NCBI RefSeq assembly: GCF_029223585.1
Contig: NZ_CP119423.1
Coordinates: 2,480,001 to 2,544,000, forward strand
Direction: 5' to 3'
Length of the DNA: 64,000 bases
Source: Photobacterium sp. DA100
Lineage (GTDB): Bacteria > Pseudomonadota > Gammaproteobacteria > Enterobacterales > Vibrionaceae
Position numbers and translations under genes: made by a program. The notes below the pieces were generated by a model, which was not told where the DNA came from, searched no databases, and was given only the letters and a program-made list of their open reading frames with translations. The stretch's first letter is position 1. Every line of letters begins with the position of its first letter. Of this stretch, positions 1-8,119 are shown piece after piece.

Positions 1-142
1 AATACCACGACTTCCTGTCAAAAAACTGTATGGTAAGCGATTAAGGCATTTGTTCACCCTATGCAAAGGTAATAGCAGATACCTGCGGTGTACTCAATAA
101 ATGTAGTCGGAAACATGATGTTGTTGGAGGAAAAAAATCAAT

Positions 143-262
143 ATGCTCAATAATGATACAAGATTGAATGCCTCGGCGTTCCCTATCATCCGCGCAATAA
201 ATTACGAGATATACATCGTCAACACCCCACAAATTGAATTACACTCAGGGAAATACTTATAA
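143..262 (+). CDS. possible 39-residue leader ORF before mobB
   Basis: A short ATG-to-TAA frame whose start sits 12 bases after a strong ribosome-binding sequence (GGAGG at 127-131). It ends 17 bases before the preferred mobB start, so it could couple translation to mobB, which has no good ribosome-binding site of its own. No family is recognised and the composition is unremarkable. It may simply be a chance frame next to a purine-rich stretch. The rest of 1-278 shows nothing definite. Confidence 0.2.
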   Translation: MLNNDTRLNASAFPIIRAINYEIYIVNTPQIELHSGKYL

Positions 263-278
263 GCTGTATAGATTCAAT

Positions 279-794
279 ATGACGCCTGTTATCGGCTTTG
301 CCGGCTATAGTGGCTCGGGCAAAACGACCCTCCTCGAACACCTCATTCCCCTACTGAAAGCGCGGGGACTACGTATAGGTTTAGTCAAACATAGCCACCA
401 CAATATCGACCCAGACAAACCCGGCAAAGACAGCTACCGACTACGCCACGCCGGTTGCAACCAGACATTACTTGCAACCAAGGAAAGGCACATGCTCTAT
501 TTTGAATACCCAGAGCCTGAGCGGGCAGAGCCGCAACTTGAGCAATGCCTTTCACAACTGGATCACAGCCAGCTGGATGTGATTTTGGTTGAGGGGTTTC
601 GCGACCAGCCGATCGTCAAAATTGAAGTGCATCGCCCGAGCTATGGCAAGCCACTTTTGCACCCACACGACCACAACATTATTGCCTTTGCCAGCGATGA
701 GCCGGCCCCTGAAGGATGCACACTGCCTTATTTGGATTTAAACACCCCTCAGAGCGTCGCTGATTTCATAATGAAGCGGTTACGGGACAATTAA
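279..794 (+). CDS. mobB: MobB, molybdopterin-guanine dinucleotide biosynthesis adaptor GTPase
   Basis: MobB binds GTP and assists MobA in attaching GMP to molybdopterin in the cytoplasm. The protein opens with a P-loop, GYSGSGKTT, and continues with the MobB pattern LVKHSHHN, DSYRLRHAG and VEGFRD. Starting at 279 (MTPVIGFAGYSG) gives 171 residues, the usual size. An in-frame ATG at 234 adds 15 residues that do not look like family sequence and lacks a ribosome-binding site. Neither start has a strong Shine-Dalgarno, so the start is uncertain. Its stop overlaps the stop of the convergent flavodoxin-fold gene through a shared TTAA. Moco synthesis is relevant here because several molybdenum enzymes lie in the window, although xanthine-dehydrogenase-type enzymes use other cofactor forms. 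Confidence 0.9.
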   Translation: MTPVIGFAGYSGSGKTTLLEHLIPLLKARGLRIGLVKHSHHNIDPDKPGKDSYRLRHAGCNQTLLATKERHMLYFEYPEPERAEPQLEQCLSQLDHSQLDVILVEGFRDQPIVKIEVHRPSYGKPLLHPHDHNIIAFASDEPAPEGCTLPYLDLNTPQSVADFIMKRLRDN

Positions 795-1363
795 AGCTGC
801 GCTGCCCGCTTGGAAACCACATCAAACCATAACTGACGGCGTTTATCGCTGGCATTCAGCACCGGCCCCAAATAGGTCGAACGCTGGTTTTTTATTCCAG
901 TAAAACTCAAAATAGCATGCTTAAGCTGTTTATAGATCGGGTTGCCATTAACGTACTTGTACCAAAAGGGGGGCGTGTCGAGCGTGACGATCAGTTCTGA
1001 TGTCCGTCCGCTCAAAAGCTTTTGTGGTATAGCCTTGCCTTCTTGGTACTTGAACGCAAAACCGGGAAGAAACGCTCTATCAATAGCGCCTTTAAACTTG
1101 GCGGGCACCGTCCCCCACCAAACGGGGCTGATGATGACAATATGCTCTGCCCACATGACTTTCTGCTGAAAGGCTTTCAAATCGTCTTCCAGCGGAGACT
1201 CGGTGTCATAACCTTGCTGAAGGTCCATCTCAAACGACATATCAGCAATATTGATTTGTTGGATCTGATGCTTCTCACTAGCAACCTTCGCATAGCGATC
1301 AGCCAAAGACTGACATAGGCTTGTTTGCTTTGGATTCGCATTGATCACCAAGACTTTTCTCAT
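791..1363 (-). CDS. NAD(P)H:quinone oxidoreductase-like flavodoxin-fold protein
   Basis: A 190-residue flavodoxin-fold (Flavodoxin_2/MdaB-KefF type) flavoprotein, expected to reduce quinones or similar electrophiles with NAD(P)H in the cytoplasm. The N-terminal strand is KVLVINANPKQTSLC. The flavin-loop region SPVWWGTVPAKFKGAIDRAF is typical of the family. A strong AGGAGG lies 7 bases before the ATG at 1363; a GTG one codon upstream is the alternative. The gene directly follows a MerR-family regulator and is preceded by a MerR-type promoter with a 19-bp spacer, so it is probably the regulator's target, for example a quinone or electrophile stress response. The substrate is unknown. Confidence 0.85.
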   Translation of the reverse strand: MRKVLVINANPKQTSLCQSLADRYAKVASEKHQIQQINIADMSFEMDLQQGYDTESPLEDDLKAFQQKVMWAEHIVIISPVWWGTVPAKFKGAIDRAFLPGFAFKYQEGKAIPQKLLSGRTSELIVTLDTPPFWYKYVNGNPIYKQLKHAILSFTGIKNQRSTYLGPVLNASDKRRQLWFDVVSKRAAQL

Positions 1364-1392
1364 CACAGTACCTCCTTGTGTATGGTGGAGGC

Positions 1393-1424
1393 ATCTTAAA
1401 CCCTACCCCTAAGGTCAGAGTCAA
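1393..1424 (-). promoter_or_regulatory. MerR-type promoter/operator with 19-bp spacer
   Basis: On the minus strand a -35 TTGACT (1419-1424, overlapping the merR stop codon) and a -10 TTAAGA (1394-1399) are separated by 19 bp. The spacer holds the imperfect palindrome ACCTTA-GGGG-TAGGGT. Overlong 19-20 bp spacers with a central palindrome are the hallmark of promoters untwisted by MerR-family activators. It would drive the flavodoxin-fold gene. Confidence 0.75.
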
Positions 1425-1762
1425 TAGTCACACTGCGCAATAGACTGCCGGTACTCACCAATACGGACCGACTTCGCTTCCAGCGTCTTAATCTGGAGGG
1501 CAATCTCATGTTGTTTGTGCTCGAGTAGCTGCAGCACTTTGCCCCAATCAAAATCATTCTTACCATTCACCAACACTTTCAGCTCTGATAGGTGTAGCCC
1601 AAGAGACTGTCCCTCTTTTATCAAACGGATAAACTCGACATCAGCCACTGAAAACACCCGATAGTTGCCCGATCTCGCTACGGCCAGTAACCCCATGGAC
1701 TCATAGAGCCGAATTGCCCGCTCCGAGGCCCCAGACTTTTTTGCTGCTTCACCTATGTACAT
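1421..1762 (-). CDS. MerR-family transcriptional regulator
   Basis: 113 residues: an N-terminal winged helix (MYIGEAAKKSGASERAIRLYESMGL, then the NYRVFSVADVEFIRLI wing/helix pattern) followed by a coiled dimerisation helix (about 75-105). It has no conserved metal-binding cysteine pair; the only cysteine is third from the C-terminus. It therefore resembles the small redox/electrophile or drug-sensing MerR proteins rather than metal sensors. AAGGA lies about 10 bases before the ATG. The neighbouring MerR-type promoter at 1393-1424 suggests it activates the adjacent quinone-reductase-like gene. Confidence 0.88.
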   Translation of the reverse strand: MYIGEAAKKSGASERAIRLYESMGLLAVARSGNYRVFSVADVEFIRLIKEGQSLGLHLSELKVLVNGKNDFDWGKVLQLLEHKQHEIALQIKTLEAKSVRIGEYRQSIAQCDY

Positions 1763-1974
1763 GGGTTTCCATTCCTTATACTTCCACTCAACTTTCTCTA
1801 TTTCCCTTCTTGCTCAATCAGGCCACCGTACAAACAGCGCCTGCCAAAGATATGCAAGAATAGGTATAGTAATTGTTTTAGATAAATAAAATCAAATAGT
1901 TAGTGTTTAATTATCTTTTTAACAAAAGGAATTTCGCCAGTCGCTGAAGCGCCCAGTACCGCTGGGTGATTAAT

Positions 1975-2005
1975 GGCAGAGGCGCTAGTTCATTGAGCCT
2001 CTGCC
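1975..2005 (-). terminator. hairpin after the Ig-like protein gene
   Basis: A perfect 9-bp stem GGCAGAGGC/GCCTCTGCC with a 13-base loop, just beyond the stop at 2019. The downstream minus-strand sequence (ATTAATC) is poor in T, so it may stabilise the 3' end or need Rho. The remaining 1763-1974 interval shows nothing further. Confidence 0.4.
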
Positions 2006-2018
2006 AGAATTAAATTAA

Positions 2019-2891
2019 TTACTCGACAGTAATTACCATCGGTTGGCTGCTTTTGATATTGCCCGCAATGGCATACACAGCCACCTGACCTTTGCCGATA
2101 GCCGTCAGGGAGCCATTTAAGTTCGCCTTGACAATACCCTGCTTACTCAGCTCATAGCTGGCTTCCGATGCATCAATATTAACCATACCTGATGATGTAA
2201 ACGCGCGAAGGGTGGGTGTCATCGTCGACCCCACTGCCATGGTCGTTGAGCCAGGTAAAATCATCAGATCCAAATAGCCAGCATCGTTTACATCAATTCG
2301 CACCGCATCAGACTTACTGCCATCAAAATGTGCAATCAGATAGCCATAGCCTTCATTCAGGCCCGTTAACTTTCGACCCTCAACTTCGAATGCATCATCA
2401 TTGGTAACCCGCTCCCAAGTCACCGCTCCTGTTACATCCTCGGTCTCACCGTCACTGAACGTCGCGTTAACCATCACAGCGACAGTCTGCCCGACCATGA
2501 CATTGGTATTGCTGATTTCGATCTGTAACTCATCTACAGATGCCTCTCCGACCAGCACGGTACCTGGCTGGGATGCCTTATGGCCATTGAGGCTGGCATG
2601 AATACTTGTTGCGCCCTTTTGGGCGGCAAAAATAGTACCGTTCTGTGAAACAGGCACACTTTCGGGGTTGCTACTACGCCACTCCACCCCCTCAACACCG
2701 CGTACATAGGTACCATCGGCGTAGAAGGCATTCGCTGACATTACACGTGTTTCACCTTCATTGAGCTGAACGTGGTATGGCACCACAAAGAGCTCTAGAA
2801 TTTCATTTTCTGAATCTTTGGCAGATACCACAGAGGTACCCAGCAGCATGACGACCAAACTACCGAGAGATAGGAAGTTACGAAATTGCAT
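2019..2891 (-). CDS. secreted protein with three Ig-like (BIG2-type) repeats
   Basis: 290 residues with a Sec signal peptide (about 1-24, ending SVVSA-KD). Three repeated beta-sandwich units follow, starting near residues 30, 118 and 205. Each shows the BIG2 pattern of a short hydrophobic strand, 'G.T..M.A.A.F.DG' and '..V.W..S..' followed by '..G...A...G...I.A'. Such proteins are exported and act in surface adhesion or matrix interaction. No membrane anchor or catalytic motif is visible. AGGAG lies 8 bases before the ATG. It appears monocistronic. Confidence 0.7.
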   Translation of the reverse strand: MQFRNFLSLGSLVVMLLGTSVVSAKDSENEILELFVVPYHVQLNEGETRVMSANAFYADGTYVRGVEGVEWRSSNPESVPVSQNGTIFAAQKGATSIHASLNGHKASQPGTVLVGEASVDELQIEISNTNVMVGQTVAVMVNATFSDGETEDVTGAVTWERVTNDDAFEVEGRKLTGLNEGYGYLIAHFDGSKSDAVRIDVNDAGYLDLMILPGSTTMAVGSTMTPTLRAFTSSGMVNIDASEASYELSKQGIVKANLNGSLTAIGKGQVAVYAIAGNIKSSQPMVITVE

Positions 2892-3162
2892 TGCTACTTT
2901 CTCCTATTATTTTATATATTTAAATTATTAAGAACACTACGTCCCCAGAACGACTGAGAGCCAAGTGTATTTAGTCGAAAGTATGAAAAATAAATAATGT
3001 GTGAAGCTGTTCCAGATATTTTGTCTGACGAGTGAAAGGTATAACGAACAACCGAAGCATTTATTTATCGGCATATTGCCGACATAGGAAAATAATTAAA
3101 AGCACATAAATACTTAAAAAAGTAATCTATCACTTTACGAGCAATAAAACACTAACCACATT

Positions 3163-3585
3163 TCACCCTCCAACCTTTTTTATATTCCATGTACCGTGAC
3201 AGGGAGCGTTAGTTACTCTCCACTCACCATCAATACGCTCTTTCTTCGCCGTCCCCATAAAACGATACCCCCAGCGCGGACTATTGGCATAGAGCGCCAA
3301 GTTGCCCTCATTGGACACCCACCCTGACAGCAAGGTGTTGTTATACATCAGCTTTAAGTTAACCACCCCCTGCTCTATGGTGCCAACCACCCGAGTTTCA
3401 AGACAAATGTTGTCACCGCTGATATCCCGCCTTTCACCTTCCCATTTACCGTCATAATGCATTGATATTGGAAATGGGGGGGTATTAGGCTGGGCTGTAT
3501 TAAGAGGCCGTCTATCATTATTTTCCAGAATAAATATCATCAAAGCCAAAACACAAACCACGACAACAATATATATTCCCTTCAT
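3163..3585 (-). CDS. small membrane-anchored or secreted hypothetical protein
   Basis: 140 residues. An N-terminal hydrophobic segment (about 3-20, IYIVVVVCVLALMIFIL) may be an uncleaved anchor or signal sequence. The remainder is a compact beta-rich domain with two cysteines (DNICLE and NAPCHG) that could form a disulfide if exported, and repeated 'G.W.G' patterns. No family is recognised. It lies 24 bases downstream of a serine hydrolase gene on the same strand and may be co-transcribed with it. Confidence 0.6.
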   Translation of the reverse strand: MKGIYIVVVVCVLALMIFILENNDRRPLNTAQPNTPPFPISMHYDGKWEGERRDISGDNICLETRVVGTIEQGVVNLKLMYNNTLLSGWVSNEGNLALYANSPRWGYRFMGTAKKERIDGEWRVTNAPCHGTWNIKKVGG

Positions 3586-3609
3586 TATCCTTCACCTTTG
3601 TCATCAAAA

Positions 3610-4845
3610 TTAAACCTGTGATATATATTTTGCCTTGCTTATTCCAATTGCAGGTAAGATATAGTCAACCATTAACTCAAAAGGAAAATCTTCATCTTGG
3701 CCAATAAACGCTCCAGAGGTCATGGCAATCACTAAATTGTGCTGCGGAATAATAAACATTTCCTGACCGCCAAAGCCCCGCATTCCAGCAACAGTCAGTC
3801 TGACGCCATCCACGGTAATAAGGGGAAACCACCAATTGTGGCCATATTCTATGGTTTTGTGAGGCCAAAACTTCCCCTTGGGAACTAAGCTCTGCTGCGC
3901 CCATTGCTCCGAAAATATACGCTTGCCCTGCCATACCCCATTATTGAGGTATAGCTGACCCAGCTTAGCCAAATCGCGAGAACGCAGGTACAAGCCTGAC
4001 GAACCCAAGTAATCTCCGGTGACTTCATGGGCAAACCAGTCATAGTGGATGATCCCCAAAGGATTGAACAACGCCTGCTCGGCATATTGCCTCAAGGTCT
4101 TGCCCGTCACCTTCTCAACCACACCACCAAGCAGTACGCTCATCGCACCTTGGTAGGCAAAAACTTCACCAGGAGAGTGCGCGATCTTTTTTTCAAAAAT
4201 GTATTGGTAAGGGTCTTGTGATAGCCACATGCCCATCGCATCACTTGGATAGGCACCCCACTCATTCCAATCCAGCCCGCTGTTGAAATCCAGAGCGTTC
4301 CCTAAACTGATCAACTGCTTCTTCTCGTCATCCTGAAGATCCTCATTAAGGAAATAATCAAACAAAGGCGTGTCTTTGTCGGCAATAGCACCGGTATAAA
4401 GCAAATGGCCAATCAGTGTCGAAGTGACCGTTTTGGTCACCGAGCGCATTTGATGATAAGTATCCACCCCCGGAGGGAAATACTGCGGCATTGGCGTTCC
4501 ATCGGGTGAACTCTGGACCGGGTAGTATTGCTCAAACACCAAATGACCGTTGCGCACAATCAATAACGACTGCACTTTCTTGGTTTTCTTCAACGTGACC
4601 AGATCATGCAGTTCCAGCAGGCGTTCAGTCTTGAAGCCTTCAGCCTCGGGCAAGCTTATCGCCCAATCACTCTGCTTAGAGGCCTGCGTCCATTGAAACC
4701 CTTCAAGATCGGTTTTGGCGGGGTTGAACATCACCCAGGTAATAGCCAGCACCGACACCGCTCCCCCCAGAGTGCTAGCCAAATGATTAAAGCGGTTGTT
4801 TCCCACCATCGACGCTGCGCCCCTTATCAAGAATGGAATATTCAC
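3610..4845 (-). CDS. serine hydrolase, beta-lactamase/class C (EstB-like) family
   Basis: 411 residues with an N-terminal hydrophobic stretch (about 24-41) that would export or anchor it. The penicillin-binding fold is indicated by the nucleophile motif SVTK (Ser135-Lys138), a Tyr231 region (FAYQGAMSVLLG, in place of the usual YSN) and a C-terminal GFGGQEMFI block. Members hydrolyse esters, peptides or amides; the substrate cannot be told from sequence. Translation appears to begin with GTG at 4845, and no strong ribosome-binding site is seen; Met13 is an alternative. The small hypothetical protein gene follows immediately. Confidence 0.85.
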   Translation of the reverse strand: MNIPFLIRGAASMVGNNRFNHLASTLGGAVSVLAITWVMFNPAKTDLEGFQWTQASKQSDWAISLPEAEGFKTERLLELHDLVTLKKTKKVQSLLIVRNGHLVFEQYYPVQSSPDGTPMPQYFPPGVDTYHQMRSVTKTVTSTLIGHLLYTGAIADKDTPLFDYFLNEDLQDDEKKQLISLGNALDFNSGLDWNEWGAYPSDAMGMWLSQDPYQYIFEKKIAHSPGEVFAYQGAMSVLLGGVVEKVTGKTLRQYAEQALFNPLGIIHYDWFAHEVTGDYLGSSGLYLRSRDLAKLGQLYLNNGVWQGKRIFSEQWAQQSLVPKGKFWPHKTIEYGHNWWFPLITVDGVRLTVAGMRGFGGQEMFIIPQHNLVIAMTSGAFIGQDEDFPFELMVDYILPAIGISKAKYISQV

Positions 4846-4959
4846 AAATCATCAAACAGATAGTTGCAGGGTAGGTGATTAATAAAAGGTAAAAAAGCGA
4901 TCTTTATTACAGCTGTTGAGTCAGTTATATGGGATTGGTACTTTTACGAGTGAGATAAC

Positions 4960-4990
4960 AAAAACGCCCCTCATTTTGCAATGAGAGGCG
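4960..4990 (-). terminator. intrinsic terminator after the AzgA-type permease
   Basis: On the minus strand the stem CGCCtCTCAT/ATGAGgGGCG (4965-4990) is followed by GTTTTTGTT. It lies 36 bases after the permease stop. Confidence 0.85.
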
Positions 4991-5025
4991 CTGATTTACA
5001 TAACTAAATCATTAACTTGGTGATA

Positions 5026-6408
5026 TTAAATCGCCCAGCCACCCGCGTAGAAAGCGACCAGTACAATAGCGATGATCACCGTACCGGCATTCAAGCGTTT
5101 CGCTTCGCCAGAAATCACACGGCCGATCACCAAAGAACCAAAGCCAAGCATAATACCGGTTACGATGTTACCTGTTAGGACGATAAATACCGCACACATC
5201 AGGCCAGATAAGGCATCGACTGAGTCGGCCATATCCAGCTTGCTGACATTGCTCATCATAAGCAGGCCAACATACATCAGAGCCGGTGCGGTCGCGTAGG
5301 CAGGAACCAGGTAGCTGATTGGCGATAGGAACAGTAGCAGCAAGAACAGACCACCCACAACGGTTGCTGTCAAGCCTGTTTTACCGCCTGCTGCAGTACC
5401 CGCTGCTGATTCAATGTAAACAGCAGCTGGCGCACCGCCGACAAAACCAGCAAAGATGCTACTGACGGAGTCTGATGTCAGCGCTTTACCGCCATCGATA
5501 ATCTGGCCGTCTTTATCTAGCAAGTTCGCCTGACCCGCAACCGCACGGATAGTACCGGTCGCATCGAAAATCGCGGTCATAACCAGAGCCAACACACTAG
5601 GGATCACGATTGGGTTCAGCGCCCCCATGATATCCATGGTGCCAAGCAGAGACTCGCCTTCTGCGCCGAACGACGGCATCGCAAACAAGCCTTGGTAGGT
5701 TACGTTCGGGTCGAAAATCAAACCAAAGATGGAAATTGCAACGATGACCAGCAAGATGCCGCCTGGTACACGGCGTTTTTCAAGACCGAAAATAGCCGCC
5801 AACCCAACGATAGACATGATCACAGGCAGCGAGGTGAACTCACCCAGCGCAACAGGCAAGCCTTCATGCGGGTTCTGTACCACCAAGCCAACACCGTTAG
5901 CGGCAATCAGCAACAAGAACAGGCCGATACCGATACCCGTACCGTGGGCAATACCGAACGGCAGGTTGGTAAGTATCCACTGACGCACACCGGTCACGGT
6001 AATGGCAGTAAACACCACCCCCATCAGGAATACCGCACCCAGTGCAACCGGAATACTGATCCCCTGCCCCAGCACCAAGCTAAATGCGGTGAAGGCAGTG
6101 AGTGAAATCGCACAGCCAATCGCCATAGGCAGGTTGGCCCACAGGCCCATCAAAAGTGAACCAAACGCGGCAACCAAACAGGTGGCGATGAACACCGCCC
6201 CTTGGTTGAACCCAGCGGCACCGAGCATGCTCGGCACAACAATGACCGAATAAACCATTGCCAGGAAGGTCGTCAAACCGGCGACCACTTCCTGCCTTAC
6301 CGTACTGCCTCGCTGGGAGATTTTAAAATACCCATCCAACCCGCTCTGGCGGGGTGTGTCTTCTGCTACGACTGTAGATTCATGATGAATCGAACTATTT
6401 TCAGACAT
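5026..6408 (-). CDS. AzgA/NCS2 purine permease (hypoxanthine/guanine/adenine type)
   Basis: 460 residues and about 12-14 hydrophobic segments. The N-terminus [31 protein letters not shown] is diagnostic of the AzgA branch of nucleobase:cation symporters, which includes E. coli GhxP, GhxQ and the AdeP/AdeQ proteins. FDATGT and the [12 protein letters not shown] block match substrate-site helices. It imports purine bases across the inner membrane by proton symport. AAGGA lies 8 bases before the ATG. Two PurR-type operators upstream point to repression when purines are plentiful. Guanine deaminase and another purine permease lie upstream on the same strand. Whether guanine, hypoxanthine or adenine is preferred is not decidable here. 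Confidence 0.92.
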   Translation of the reverse strand: MSENSSIHHESTVVAEDTPRQSGLDGYFKISQRGSTVRQEVVAGLTTFLAMVYSVIVVPSMLGAAGFNQGAVFIATCLVAAFGSLLMGLWANLPMAIGCAISLTAFTAFSLVLGQGISIPVALGAVFLMGVVFTAITVTGVRQWILTNLPFGIAHGTGIGIGLFLLLIAANGVGLVVQNPHEGLPVALGEFTSLPVIMSIVGLAAIFGLEKRRVPGGILLVIVAISIFGLIFDPNVTYQGLFAMPSFGAEGESLLGTMDIMGALNPIVIPSVLALVMTAIFDATGTIRAVAGQANLLDKDGQIIDGGKALTSDSVSSIFAGFVGGAPAAVYIESAAGTAAGGKTGLTATVVGGLFLLLLFLSPISYLVPAYATAPALMYVGLLMMSNVSKLDMADSVDALSGLMCAVFIVLTGNIVTGIMLGFGSLVIGRVISGEAKRLNAGTVIIAIVLVAFYAGGWAI

Positions 6409-6491
6409 GATGTGATTCCTTGTAAAAATTGATGCCAGGCGCGCAACCTGGACACCTTGAAAAACGTTGAGCTTCCTCTCAACCCGCCCCG

Positions 6492-6507
6492 TCGCAATCG
6501 ATTGCTT
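6492..6507 (-). promoter_or_regulatory. PurR operator upstream of the AzgA-type permease
   Basis: TCGCAATCGATTGCTT matches the PurR consensus ANGCAANCGNTTNCNT at every defined base except the first. It lies 84-99 bases before the permease start, where a repressor would overlap the promoter. Apart from this box and the one at 6695, the 6409-6715 interval shows nothing else definite. Confidence 0.75.
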
Positions 6508-6694
6508 TTTTGGGGCTGTGACTGGTCCGTCACGTTATAAATGTTGCTGACTTTTATCGGCACAACCCCAGTTAACAGAACCCATCAACGTCCAAAAAGG
6601 AACATCCCTAGAGCAAATAACCGGGGCTGGGCAAGGTAAATTGGCGGCGATTATACGCTTTGCTTACCCTGCATTGCCAAGAACTTATTTCCCG

Positions 6695-6710
6695 CCGAAA
6701 TCGTTTGCGT
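6695..6710 (-). promoter_or_regulatory. second PurR-type operator
   Basis: The minus strand reads ACGCAAACGATTTCGG, matching the PurR consensus except at its last base. It sits just past the guanine deaminase stop and 188 bp from the first box, so the two could act together by looping or define a second promoter of the permease. Confidence 0.6.
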
Positions 6711-6715
6711 AAAAA

Positions 6716-8032
6716 TTAACCTCGCTCGTACACTAACCGGCCGTCAACGTAGGTTCGGTAGATACTGCGGTCATCACCCAAGGTCATCAGCATGAACAAT
6801 TTCTCCGATAGATCTTTCGAGCTGTCGTAGCGCAATTGCTGCAGTGGCGTTGAACATGGGTCGATAACCACAAAGTCGGCCTCTTTGCCTACCTCGAAGT
6901 TGCCGATCAAATGATCCAGCGAGAGTGATTTCGCCCCGCCCAATGTCGCCAGATAAAACGCTTCGAAGGCCGACAAGCGGTGCTGCTGCAACTGCATCAC
7001 CTTGTAGGCTTCGTTGAGGGTTTGCAGCATATTGAAAGTAGTACCGGCACCGATATCGGTTCCCATGCCGACTTTCACCTTGCGTTTCCAGGCCTCCTGC
7101 ATCTTGAACAAACCACTGCCGAGGTAGAGGTTAGAGGTGGGGCAGAACGCGATGGCAGAGTCGGTATCATGCAGGCAGTCCCACTCCTTGTCTTCAAGAT
7201 GGATACAGTGGGCAAACACACTCTTCGAGCCAGTCAGCCCATGATGATGGTAGACATCGAGGTAGCCGTCCTGCTCCGGGTACAGCTCTTTCACCCAAGC
7301 GATTTCATTCTTGTTTTCGCACAGATGGGTGTGTACATACGTATCTGGATATTCCTCTTTAAGCCTTCCCGCCATCGCCAGTTGCTCTGGCGTGGACGTC
7401 GGCGCAAAACGTGGGGTAATCGCATAGAGCAAACGCCCGCGCTTATGCCAGCGCTCAATCAATTCTTTGGTCTGGTTGTAACCAATTTCCGGTGTATCCA
7501 GCAGGTATTCCGGCGCATTGCGGTCCATCATCACCTTGCCGGCGATCATCCGCATGTTGATCTTCTCAGCCTCTTCGAACAGCGCATCGACCGATTCTGG
7601 GTGAACCGTACCGAATACCAACGCCGTGGTGGTACCATTGCGCAGCAGCTGCTTGATAAAGAAAGTCGACATTTCGCGGGAGTAGTCTTTGTCTTTATAC
7701 CTGGCTTCGGTCGGGAAGGTGTAGTTGTTCAACCATTCCAACAGCTGCTCGCCGTAGGCGCCAACCATTTCGGCCTGCGGATAGTGGATATGGGTATCGA
7801 CGAAGCCGGGCATCACAATCTTGCCGGGATAGCTACGAATGCGGACTGTTGGCGGGATTTTATCTTTGCCCTCTTCCCATTCACCAACCCATTCAATACG
7901 TCCGTTGTCGACCAGCATTAAGCCATCTTCAATAAAGCGGATGTTCTGCTCTATATCCTCAGGCTTGTCGACAACCTTGGCAATATCCAATATTGATGCT
8001 CTGATTGCTTTCACTGATTGGGTATATTCCAT
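6716..8032 (-). CDS. guaD: guanine deaminase
   Basis: Hydrolyses guanine to xanthine and ammonia in the cytoplasm. The 438 residues match the family length. Visible amidohydrolase motifs include DTHIHYPQ, the guanine deaminase signature GEQLLEWLNNYTFPTE, THLCENKNE, FAHCIHLEDKEWD, the pocket motif FCPTSNLYLGSGLF, and GTDIGAGTTFNMLQTL with the metal Asp. AAGAGGT precedes the ATG. It lies 87 bases after the xanthine-type permease gene on the same strand, so the two are probably co-transcribed. Its xanthine product would feed the molybdenum hydroxylases encoded nearby. Confidence 0.95.
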   Translation of the reverse strand: MEYTQSVKAIRASILDIAKVVDKPEDIEQNIRFIEDGLMLVDNGRIEWVGEWEEGKDKIPPTVRIRSYPGKIVMPGFVDTHIHYPQAEMVGAYGEQLLEWLNNYTFPTEARYKDKDYSREMSTFFIKQLLRNGTTTALVFGTVHPESVDALFEEAEKINMRMIAGKVMMDRNAPEYLLDTPEIGYNQTKELIERWHKRGRLLYAITPRFAPTSTPEQLAMAGRLKEEYPDTYVHTHLCENKNEIAWVKELYPEQDGYLDVYHHHGLTGSKSVFAHCIHLEDKEWDCLHDTDSAIAFCPTSNLYLGSGLFKMQEAWKRKVKVGMGTDIGAGTTFNMLQTLNEAYKVMQLQQHRLSAFEAFYLATLGGAKSLSLDHLIGNFEVGKEADFVVIDPCSTPLQQLRYDSSKDLSEKLFMLMTLGDDRSIYRTYVDGRLVYERG

Positions 8033-8119
8033 GATTACCTCTTATCTTTTCGTGCTGGACAGTGGTAGGGTCACCGTTATTCCAGCGCTATCTTTTATCG
8101 AATTCTTTCTGTTGTAGGC

